Source: Pegea sp. RAD2-039 | Lineage: Eukaryota; Chordata; Thaliacea; Salpida; Salpidae | DNA: 64,000 nt | Direction: 5' to 3' | NCBI GenBank assembly: GCA_034620365.1 | Contig: JAQGEQ010000339.1 | Span: 992,001 to 1,056,000 of the forward strand | Shown: piece after piece, positions 41,201 to 51,645 of the stretch | Position numbering within the stretch: position 1 is the first letter of the stretch | How the letters are laid out: the number at the start of each line of letters is the position of its first letter | Program-made: the position numbers and the translations under genes | Notes under the pieces: generated by a model | What the model was told of the DNA's origin: nothing | Seen by the model: only the letters and a program-made list of their open reading frames with translations | Databases searched by the model: none

Positions 41201-42032
41201 TACTTTTTAGAATAATTTTCATTCTAAAGTCTGTACAGGCTGATGAAAATAGGCCCATCAGCATGTGTAGTTCTTTTGTTGAAAGTCAACTGTAAATCTT
41301 TAATAACTGTCTAATTCCATAACTGTCTAATTCCATAACTGTTATTGCCATATTTTTGTAACGTTTTTAATTTACAAATCTTTTTTATATTTTTACTTTA
41401 ATTTTGCCGATTATAATTGTTTTAACTCCTTACTGTATAAGCACAAATAAATGTATCTTTTCTTAAATATTTTTAGCTGCGATTTAAACAGTTAACTGAA
41501 GAACCTTTTCCATTGTGACTAGTTTCAGTAAATTTCATAAAAAAAATTCTACTTCTGAACCTTTAAAATTTTAACTTTTAGGTTTTTAATTCATGGAAAT
41601 TTACTTCCATCAAAGTAATTACTATGCTGAACAACAACTTTACATCTAGTCAACACTTCGATGTCTGTTGAAAATATTAGGATAGTAGGCAGTTAGGTCT
41701 TTAACAACTTCTTTTATGAAAATATTAAAAAAGTTAGAGTTTCGACTTTTGTGACAGATAATTTATCTCTACTTTTGATCATCGAAAACTTTTTACGGCA
41801 ATTTTAATTTAAGTTTAACTTTGCTGAATATCAATCAGTGAAAAGCAACTAATAACGACAGAAGAATATATTTCTTAAAGATTAAACACAACACGACTTT
41901 TTTATTAAGTTTTTATTTAGCTCGAAACATTTACAAAGAAATTCTGGAAACACGAAAGACCAACTTTCAGCTCCTTACTTTGGCTTGTATCTGTAAAATA
42001 AGAAGTTGTAAAAAATTGTAAAGATGAAGAAG

Positions 42033-43073
42033 TTAAAACCTTTTGAAGTTTCTTCTCTGATGTTGTTTTGACGCTACACCAATCCTAAACGCTTGACTGC
42101 AAACGTCATGCTTTGCAAAGGGGTTGCTCCCATCAAAGTCTTCGCTCCATACATTGGTCTTCTGCAGAGACTTTCTAGAAGGATAATTTTGTGGGATTCT
42201 TTGATCTTCACATAAGATTGGGTTGACAGCATGTTTGCCACCACGAGGGGTCGGTAGAGAGTACTTCTTGCCACGTTTGCTTAAAACTTTGGGATTTCTA
42301 GATAGAAACATCTTAACTGAACCATCTTCCTGAATTTGAATCGGAACTCGTTTTAAAGTGTCGTTGCCACAAGCAGGGCAAAATCTCTTGCTCATATCTG
42401 TAGTAGTTTTGAAACAAGAAAAGCATCTTTTTATGTATGATCTCACATTCTCAATTAACATCCCATCAACTGAATAGATCTTCAACTTCATCTTCAATAA
42501 GACATTCTGCATCGCAAAATCAGTAGTCAGGCAAACTACTTTGTCTGGTTGCTTCTCTTCTAAAGACTCTTTTTTTGATCCTTCCATTTCACGGAGCATT
42601 GCTGGAGTAATCCATCCATCTTCATCTAAAACTGTGTCTTTCAACTCTTCAGTAACCTTTTCTATGTCTTCTTCTGGAGAAGATTTTGGGGAATAGAATC
42701 CTGGAAGGTCTCTTGAAGCATTAGATCCAAACTGAATCTCTTTTTTTGCTTCAATTGATTCAGAATCTTCTAAAGGATCATGATCATGTTCACATTGAAG
42801 TTGATAAGTCAGAGCAATCACTTTAATATCAGTTGAAGATAAATTATGATAATCTCCAATCTCTTTAGAGATCTCTATCACTTTTCGGATATATTTAGGA
42901 GCTGGATCTTTTAATTTCAACTCATAACTGAGAACTTGTAATCTTCTTTTAGTAGCTGAGTCTCTTATTTCACTAATTACTTCACCACAAGTGAAAACTT
43001 TTTCACTGAAGTCTTGAAGACTAGCATTCCGAATAAAAGCTCCAGAGTCAGCTACAACAATTTCTGCTTTCAT
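42033..43073 (-). CDS. NOB1: 20S pre-rRNA D-site endonuclease NOB1
   Basis: NOB1 cuts the 3' end of 18S rRNA late in 40S assembly. One exon gives 346 residues (human 412). The N-terminal PIN domain shows its acidic residues: VVADSGAF, CGEVISEIRDSATKRRLQVL and LSSTDIKVIALTYQL. An acidic, less conserved insert precedes WITPAMLREM and CLTTDFAMQNVLLKM. The zinc ribbon is RCFSCFKTTTDMSKRFCPAC (C-x2-C-x12-C-x2-C), then FLSRNPKVL, YSLPTPRGGKHAVNPILCED and RKSLQKTNVW. The frame ends RRNFKRF. A splice from the donor at about 42037 to an acceptor at about 41985 would instead end RNFKRYKPK at 41975, closer to the basic C-termini of relatives; I cannot choose. It is shorter than vertebrate proteins mainly in the insert. 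Confidence 0.95.
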   Translation of the reverse strand: MKAEIVVADSGAFIRNASLQDFSEKVFTCGEVISEIRDSATKRRLQVLSYELKLKDPAPKYIRKVIEISKEIGDYHNLSSTDIKVIALTYQLQCEHDHDPLEDSESIEAKKEIQFGSNASRDLPGFYSPKSSPEEDIEKVTEELKDTVLDEDGWITPAMLREMEGSKKESLEEKQPDKVVCLTTDFAMQNVLLKMKLKIYSVDGMLIENVRSYIKRCFSCFKTTTDMSKRFCPACGNDTLKRVPIQIQEDGSVKMFLSRNPKVLSKRGKKYSLPTPRGGKHAVNPILCEDQRIPQNYPSRKSLQKTNVWSEDFDGSNPFAKHDVCSQAFRIGVASKQHQRRNFKRF

Positions 43074-46000
43074 AATTAATCTATTAAATAAAAGCTACAA
43101 AAAATCTTTTTAACACTTAAACTTTTATAATATAAAATTTGATGTTAAATAAAATATAAATTAAAATCAAGAAATATTCATAATAACAAAAAGTTTATTG
43201 TAGTAGCAGTAATTAATAAAATAAATGAATTTATTAGAAATATAGAAACTTTTTAACATAGGAAGTTAATAGTTAAGAAAAATAAACAAAGATTTAATTG
43301 AAAGAAATTAAAGTTTTTAAACAATAATCTGCATAATAGCAGTAAAATACTAAAAATATACTTTATGTTAAATTATTGAAATATGTTTATCTTTGTGATG
43401 ATTACCAATCTAAAAAAATTAAAAGAATAAACTTAGAAGAAAAATACAATATATAAATATATATAAATCAGTAAAGTACTATAATCAAAATTATAAATAA
43501 TAAGAAATGAAGCATTTAGAAAAAACTTAAATATTCTTGCTGCTATTATGCTGTATAAAAAATGAATCATAAATAGTTTAATCATAATCTATCATTTATT
43601 TGCTTTATACTAATAATATAAAATTTTATAAAGTAACAAAAACTATTAAAGAGCAAAACTATATAAAGGAAAAATAAGAATAAAGTATGTAAAAAACTAA
43701 TTGTTTAAAATTAAAAATCATTTATATAAAATAATAAAAGCTTATACCAAAAAAACTTAATATATATAATTAAATACATGCTTGTAATCTAAATCCTATA
43801 ACACAGGTAATTTAAAGCATTATTTATGGTAAAAAATAATTTTAGAATTTACCACTTATTTCATTTCAAGAAAATCTAAATAAATTTTACAAAAATGATA
43901 AAACTTTCGAGAAAAATTCCCTCCTTTAGTGAAAATCTGCTATGCTCTGAAATAAAGTAACACATGCAGGCCTATGTTAAAAAGGTTGTTACTAATATGG
44001 CTTTTTAAGATTTAAAATAATTTATGTACTTTATTTTCGAGACATTTTACTAAGATTTTATTTTGATAAATTTTATTATCAGAGGTTTGCAACTGATTTT
44101 AGCAAACTTAGATGACTATTTTTGAAAGAATAATTGAATACAAAAATTGTAAATTATCATACAAGCTTATAGAATAAGTTTAGAGTTTCATATCTACTTA
44201 TTTACAAGCAAATTTATAATAATGTTATACGTAAGTATGGAAAAGTTAAACGTTATTTTAACTGTTTACAAATTTAAGCTATTTAGTTGAATATCAAATA
44301 TATCTGTAATAAGCTCTCATAGGAATTGTTCCATGGTTAAAATGGGGGATATTTGTTTATATAACATTTCAATAATCAGACAACTTCTTTTACTTTGATG
44401 TTTGAAATATTAAAATCTTGCTTTTAGTGGTCGAGAACTTTGAGATGTCGCAAGCTCAGAGTAGTGCACAGAAAATATATCTCATTCTACTTAAACGATA
44501 TATTAAAATCCTTATTAATAAACAATAATTTAGAAAACCTTATGATTTTACTCGACAGTGTAATGAAACTTTTTTGATACTTACCCTAGATATAGAGACA
44601 TTAGAAAAATTAGTGATTGTTGAACTTTACGAAAACTTTTATTTTATCCTAGTTTAAGAAATAACTTAAGTCAAAACTGAGCTAAATCTAGATTAATTTT
44701 TAAGATCCTGTATAAAAGTTTATTTTTACTTTATTAGTGATTTCTAAGATTTTTGAGGTTTTAGATGAAATGAAGCGTCAGACAAAGTAAGATAATACAA
44801 AGGCTTGATGGCTATTTTTAAAGAAAGGGATCCTTATAAAGTTTATTGTTTGAAATCTTTTACTCTATGAAATGACTAAACCAGGCAACATAATTATGTG
44901 AAGACTTTAATCTTTGTACAATTAAACTATTTTGGCATAAAGCAAAATTTCCTATTTTTAAAGTTGGTCTGTTGTACCAAAAGTACTAAAGTTTTGTTGC
45001 TTATCTAAATATTTAGTTTCAGAAATTAATTTCAAAACGTACTGTAGTAATATTTGAATAAATTCTGTCTATCTAGTCTTTATTATTTAGACTTAAAAAG
45101 TTACACAATTTGGTCATTATTTATAATACTCTACACCATGTTATTAATATATATCCTTTTTTAATATTTTCAATATTTTGCTTAATTTATTCTTTTTTTA
45201 AGATTATTGTATAGTATCATTAAAATTAACTTGTCATATACTATATTTGGGCATTCATCACATGACTGTACATCATATATAAAAATATCTTAACTACAAA
45301 ATAGCATCATCAGCATTATGTATATTTACTTTTATCATCTTTTATTTATAAATCCATTGTTTAAAAGATTTGTTGGTTTTATCTATTTTATGAGTTTTTT
45401 TTTTTTAATGTCTTTTCAATTTTAACATATAAACTTTGGTTTGAATTAAAATTTATTATCATATGCAATTGTAAATTATAAATTTATTTAAGATTTGATA
45501 ATTCAGAATTTTTAATTTATTAAAATTTACTTAACTATAAATGCATCAATTATTTTTATAACTTGAAATAGTGCAGATGAATAACACATTTCCGAATTTA
45601 ACTAATTAATTTAAACAACTGATATAAACTATGCATTAAAAAATATATATTAAATTAATTTTTTAAGCAGAATAGAACTATTTTAAATTTTTCAACATTA
45701 TTTTGATTTTATAAAATTTTAATTTAAAAGTTAAAACTTTTTATACTATCACTATGCAATAAAGTATCATGCAATTAAACTTATTTAAATTAAATTTATT
45801 AAATATAATTTTTCCAAAAACGAGAATAATTAATCAATTAGATACTTATTAGTAAAGCAATTAGCATACACTTAAAACATATGCTGAAAATAAAAGAATG
45901 GAACTCATTCTAAATGGTTTATTATCAATTTATTTCTTGCTTATTATCTTCATATAACTTTATTTTTTTATGTAAATTAATGTTTTTATAATGATTAAAA

Positions 46001-46637
46001 CTTTGTTAATTTTTTGTTGCTAAAAAGCTGATATGCTTTAATATTCATTTTATACAAATTGTTGTATATAAACTTCCATTTGTTACTTTGATTATAATAT
46101 CAGAATCACTTGAGTTGTTCAAGCAGAAGTTGAATCATTGTAATATTGCCAACATTGCCATTTCTAAACTATGATTTTTTTTATATTATTAACATTTTGT
46201 GTAAATGCTCACTGTTATATGCTTTAAAGACTATCGAAATGCCATGTGTTACATCTTTTTTTTTCTATATTTCTAACTTAATAGATGCTATTTGTGAGAA
46301 TGTGTGTTAGCGAGAGGTGCTCTCTTCAGGCACCCTCCTTCGCATTTATTTAAATAAATTAATTAAATATCTTATATAAGTTGAATAGCTGCTATAATTA
46401 TGTTGTAATTTTTTATTAATTTCTTCTATTTGATAGAAAATATCTTCAAAACTATATTCTAAATTATCTAAAAAGATATTAAAAGTTTCACAAAAGTTTT
46501 CTTTTATAAATTATAAATGAAGTAAAAAGTTTATAAATAGAGTGATAATAATTTGATTATTTTGAAGAATAAAACATGTATATCAACATTCTATCTTAGA
46601 ATGTTTTAATTATTCATAACTTAATGGTATCTAAACA
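43074..46637. other. AT-rich intergenic sequence
   Basis: Lies between the divergent starts of NOB1 and the TACC gene. The only supported item is hairpin repeat copy 2 at 46285. No other gene or RNA recognised. Confidence 0.5.
46285..46350 (+). repeat. 66-bp hairpin repeat, copy 2
   Basis: Near-identical to copy 1 at 22265, including the full GAGAG-GTG-CTCTC stem-loop. Differences cluster just 3' of the stem (GCGC versus ACCC) and at the ends. It is followed by AT-rich sequence and lies about 290 bases before the TACC start codon. Confidence 0.7.
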
Positions 46638-49600
46638 ATGAATGAAAGATCAGTAAATCCTACTAAAACTTCAGAAGAAGGAAGTGGCTTCTTTTCTAAG
46701 ATCGGAAATTATCTTTTTGCTTTAGCTTCTTCTGAAGAAGCAAAGACTATAGAGAAAGATCCAGAGAGATTTGAAATGTCAGAAGATGAACTTGAGACTT
46801 CTGGTCAAATCAATGACGTCATCATTGATTCAAAAGAATTGGAAGAAGAAAATAGGAAAAATGATAAAACACCTCTAAGTTTAATGACATCAGAAGAAAT
46901 AAAGAATAATACCTCAAATGATTTTGAAGATATGACGTCACGTCAAGTGGAAGATATGACGTCACATCACATGGAAGTTATGACGTCACATCAAGTTGAA
47001 GATATGACGTCACATCAAGTTGAAGATATGACGTCACATGAAGTTGAAGATATGACGTCACATCTAGTTGAAGATATGACGTCACATGAAGTTGAAGATA
47101 TGACGTCACATCAAGTTGAAGATATGACGTCACATCAAGGTGAAGATATGACGTCACATCAAGGTGAAGATATGACGTCACATGAAGTTGAAGATATGAC
47201 GTCACATCAAGGTGAAGATATGACGTCACATGAAGTTGAAGATATGACGTCACATCAAGGTGAAGATATGACGTCACATCAAGTGGAAGATATGACGTCA
47301 CATCTAGTTGAAGATATGACGTCACATCAAGTTGAAGATATGACGTCACATGAAGTTGAAGATACGACGTCACATCAAGTTGAAGATATGACGTCACATC
47401 AAGTTGACGGTATGACGTCACATGAAGTTGAAGATGTGACGTCACATCAAGTTGAAGATATGACGTCACATCAAGGTGAAGATATGACGTCACATAAAGT
47501 TGAAGATATGACGTCACATCAAGTTGAAGATATGACGTCACATCAAGTTGACAGTATGACGTCACATCAAGTTGAAGATATGACGTCACATCAAGGTGAA
47601 GATATGACGTCACATCAAGGTGAAGATATGACGTCACATCAAGGTGAAGATATGACGTCACATCAAGTGGAAGATATGACGTCACATCAAGTGGAAGATA
47701 TGACGTCACATCAAGGTGAAGATATGACGTCACATCAAGTTGACAGTATGACGTCACATCAAGTTGAAGATATGACGTCACATCAAGGTGAAGATATGAC
47801 ATCACATCAAGGTGAAGATATGATGTCACATGAAGTTGAAGATATGACGTCACATCAAGTTGACAGTATGACGTCACATGAAGTTGAAGATATGACGTCA
47901 CATAAAGTGGAAGATATGACGTCACATCAAGTGGAAGATATGACGTCACATCAAGTGGAAGATATGACGTCACATCAAGGTGAAGATATGACGTCACATC
48001 AAGTGGAAGATATGACGTCACATCAAGTTGACAGTATGACGTCACATCAAGTTGAAGATATGACGTCACATCAAGGTGAAGATATGACATCACATCAAGG
48101 TGAAGATATGACGTCACATGAAGTTGAAGATATGACGTCACATCAAGTTGACAGTATGACGTCACATGAAGTTGAAGATATGACGTCACATCAAGTTGAA
48201 GATATGACGTCACATCAAGTGGAAGATATGACGTCACATCAAGGTGAAGATATGACGTCACATCAAGTGGAAGATATGACGTCACATCTAGTTGAAAATA
48301 TGACGTCACCGGAAGCGGGTGATTCTGTTGGAAACAATCAGAAGATAAAAACTTTTCATGTCGATGATATTGATGACGTCATCAAAAAGCCTTCAATAAA
48401 AAAACCAAAAAGAAGTTTAAAAAGGCCGACTGCTCGTAAAAAGATACCTAACCTATCCCTTGACCACTTGCCCACTGACCACTTGTCCACCAATGATGTT
48501 CCATTTCAAGACTTTTATTCTGTTGACCCGTTTGCTTCAAGGTCAAAACTCCAAAATTCCCCGCCGCTGACGTCATCATTTTTAGTCAATAGCAAAAATG
48601 AAAATGTTGATTCACCACCGCTAGAGGCAGCAGAGAACAAAGTAAGATTTTGTGTTGATTGGTTTCCTTGACAACAAGTTTTCTCTTTTCAGGGTTTTCA
48701 CGACTCCCTAGCAACCGACTTTAGGTAAATTAATTGATTTTCTGATAAATTATTCAATTTTCTGATTAAAATTTTATTTGTAGAAAACAAGATTTTGGTA
48801 AGTGTTTGACTCCATCTTATTTTGATGTTTGGTTTGTCTGCCGCTAACCAGCAGTCGCGAGCGAAGTTGTCGTGGCTACAATGACGCGTACTCAGTGAAG
48901 CGGAAGAACGCTTTAAACAAACTTTTCACCTTTCATTTCTTAAACTTTGTTTTTACTTCAGTAAATTATAATTTGATTTTTAACAGGATTTGAAAATCAG
49001 AAGCAGCTGACTCAGCAGAGGTATAATGACGTCACTATTGTTAATAGTTAATTTCGTTATGACGTCATTACAGCATTTAAGATCTTTTTGAAGTGACAAA
49101 ATTTCTTCTTATGATTTTTTTTTCTTTTAGAAATATGTCGGTTGTTGAAAGTGGAGAAAATTTAGAAGTTTTACAAAAAAGAGTTTCGAAAAAAGTAAAT
49201 TTCTTTTTAAAACTTCAAACTTAATCTAACAAATTACCAAATAATTCAGGGACTTTTAGGATTTCGCCCAAATTATTCAAATGATGAAGAATTGAAGAGC
49301 AAGTTGGAAAAATTGAAAATGAAGAAAAAAAAGTTACAAAATTGGATTCGGCTTTCGCAGTTCGTTTCGCTTCATTTCTCTTCAACTTCTTCACTAAATC
49401 TCTCTTCTTCAGAGATCACAAAGATTTCTGTGAGAAGATGAGGAGCCACTTGGCGGCGCTGTTGCAGAAAAAAATCGAAGAAACAAACTCGCGACAAAGC
49501 GACTATCGCGGCAGATTGGACGATTATCATCACGTGCATTGCCAGGTTTCCGACTTCACTACGCGTGGTTACAACATCGACGAGCAAGTCGCGCGCATCA

Positions 49601-49967
49601 AGCAGGTTTGTGAGACGTCATCAAGTGTGTGAAGGCGTTTGTGACGTCATCGACGCGTTTGTAGGAAAACGCGATGCTGAAGGAGAAGCTGGAAATGAAA
49701 CGCGAACGCTATAACCTCACACAACAAAGATTAATCCGACAATTAGATGAAGATCAGCAGATGATGCGGGAGTCACGTGATGATCTACAACAGAAGCGCG
49801 CGAACATGAACGACGAGATGACGCTGGTGGAAGCGCGGTTACGTTCCACACAAATTCAGATGACGTCATTAGAAGCTGATTACGTTAGCAAATCGGAACA
49901 ATGTGAAGAAATGAGAAAGTTATGTGATGAATTAATCTTCACAGCTGAAAATAACCAAACTAACTAA
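46638..49967 (+). CDS. TACC: TACC-family coiled-coil protein with a giant internal repeat
   Basis: TACC proteins bind microtubule ends and centrosomes with XMAP215/chTOG. Eight exons: 46638-48641, 48693-48724, 48784-48797, 48987-49020, 49131-49194, 49250-49359, 49413-49605 and 49665-49967; 2754 nt, 917 residues. The C-terminal ~220 residues are heptad-rich and end with LRSTQIQMTSLEADYVSKSE and EEMRKLCDELI, the pattern of the TACC domain end (LRxxQxxxxSLE...L..ICDDLI). The first exon is huge: residues 1-98 acidic (SEEGSGFFSKIGNYLFALAS), residues 99-562 are 58 octapeptides with consensus MTSHQVED, then a basic patch (IKKPKRSLKRPTARKK). The repeats replace the acidic, serine-rich region of other TACCs. 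The donor after exon 6 (CA|GTTCGT) is weak and was chosen for phase. An AATAAA is at 50121. A 443-codon antisense frame across the repeats is a by-product of the 24-base period. Confidence 0.85.
46932..48323 (+). repeat. 24-bp coding minisatellite, 58 units, each with a CRE-like palindrome
   Basis: Exactly 58 units of 24 bases, consensus ATGACGTCACATCAAGTTGA plus AGAT, in frame with the TACC gene. TGACGTCA, the full cAMP-response/ATF palindrome, is intact in all but units 19, 37, 38 and 49. Variants change residues 5-8 (QVED, QGED, EVED, LVED, KVED, QVDS). Units 34-45 and 46-56 repeat the same order with one unit lost, and units 37 and 49 share the same TGACATCA change, so a 288-bp block was recently duplicated. 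Confidence 0.97.
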
Positions 49968-50418
49968 TCTGTTACCATGACAACCAAGCTGCTTCGGTCG
50001 ATGACGTCACACACACAAACGATACTTTTCTATTTATTCATCTAATTTCATCTAAAGATATCTGTATGCAAATTAGATCGATGACGTCATCATCGCTATT
50101 TCTTTTTCTATTTTTCTTTCAATAAAATTTAACTTAAAAAAATAGAAATTTTGTTTATGAGAAAATTAAAAAGTTTTTTATTGAAAAAGAAAGTTCTTAA
50201 AGCTGTAATTACTTAAAGTGGTGAAGTCACGTGACATGCAAATGAAGGTCATAATAAAAGTCAGTGAAACACAAAATACATCTTTTTCCGATTATTGTGA
50301 TTTGCATAAATTTGCTGAGTTTGGAAATTCTGGCCTCTATCGATTAAGGCCCCAACTTTAACAAAATTCCTTTCTTCGATTTCAACCTTTAACCAGATAA
50401 TATGAAGTCATCAGCGCG

Positions 50419-51645
50419 CTAATAGTCGTCTAATTCGCCTTTCTTCCACGACGTGGGGATGACGTCATGATCGCGCGGCGGTGTAGGAAGTTGTAGCTGA
50501 AGTGGGTCGCGAAGACGCTTCAAATCCGCTTCGATTTCATTTACTTCTTTCACCATGGCATTGTATCTGTCACGTGATGACATCACATTCACCACATACT
50601 CATTGACGTCATCACTAACCGTGCAATGTCAAAATCGCGTTTTCGTGCCGCCTTATAGAAGAATCGAAGATAGACGCGATCACGTGCTGCTGGATAGATG
50701 TATTCCTAGAAAAAACATGTAAAGACGATGACGTCACATGATGACATAATACTGACCTGTTGGGTGAGCAGGAAGTAAGCGTAGAAGACGATCGCGTAGC
50801 CAGCAGTGATGAAGTAGGTGACAGGTTCCATAATATCCCACGAATATTCCCACCAAGTCAATCGCGCTAAAACACCATATTGCGCTGCCATAGCAACCAT
50901 ACCGCCAATCATCGACACCTTAGTACGCGTCACAGCTGACTGCTCACACTGGTCGCGAACCTGAATCGATTTGTCAGATGACGTCATCAGTAGGGGCGTG
51001 AGAACCTTTTGAAGTGGGGCGAGAAGTGACTTAAGGTGCTCGAGGCGTTCTTCGAGACGTTTTTGTTTGTCGCGTTGAAACTCTTCGATATTCAGTTTGA
51101 TGTAAAGATTTGAAACAATAGCGCGAGTCGCTGAGACGTCATTCATCGCTACGTCATCAGTTATGTGATCACCTACGTCATCAACTGCGTCATCACCTCA
51201 TCTATTAATCCCAGGTCTCACCTGAAGGGACACAAGGCGATGTGACGTCATAAGTGACGTCATTTATTGTGATGTTGAAGTCACTTAAGATCAAGTTGCC
51301 AATTCTTGTGGAGGAAGACACGCGGTTCCCATCTAGAAGATACTGGATGAAGATTCTAAAAGACTCTTCCATCTTTATTCACCTTTATTGTAGATCGCGA
51401 CACGATCGATTCCGCCATCTTCCGTCTTTAAATCTTTTATAAAATCTCGAACTGATGACGTCACAGGTAATAATGTGAAGTGACACATCTCATTTCGTGA
51501 TGGTAATTTTAAATCAATGGTTGGCAAACCATTGATGTACTTCATCACAACTAAAAGCAATTAAAAGTGAAATAAAGTGATCTGATTGGTCAATTTTACC
51601 TCGTTCATCAGATGCTTGAGATGAAGATAAACGAAGAAGGGTTAC
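50419..51645 (-). CDS. MCU: Mitochondrial calcium uniporter pore subunit (5' exon not found)
   Basis: MCU forms the Ca2+ channel of the inner mitochondrial membrane. Minus-strand exons: 51600-51645, 51383-51550, 51222-51332, 50757-51148, 50620-50705 and 50419-50566; 317 codons with the stop (human 351 residues). The matrix N-terminal domain is clear (YINGLPTIDLKLPSRNEMCH, TEDGGIDRVAIYNKDGNRVS). A coiled coil (KRLEERLEHLKSLLAPLQKV) leads into TM1, then the selectivity filter loop WWEYSWDIMEPVTYFI with the essential DIME residues, and TM2. The C-terminal helix EIEADLKRLRDPLQLQLP is also conserved. All visible residues suggest a working channel. The first exon, with the mitochondrial targeting sequence, should lie to the right of 51645 but was not recognised. 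Confidence 0.95.

Noticed and set aside
46978-48309. 443-codon minus-strand frame (TSYLQLDV repeats)
   Set aside because: It exists only because the 24-bp unit has no stop in that frame; it has no unique sequence, splice context or start region.
46932-48323. CRISPR-like array
   Set aside because: Units are directly abutting, without spacers, in a coding exon of a eukaryotic gene; the same applies to the 21-bp array at 27.3 kb.
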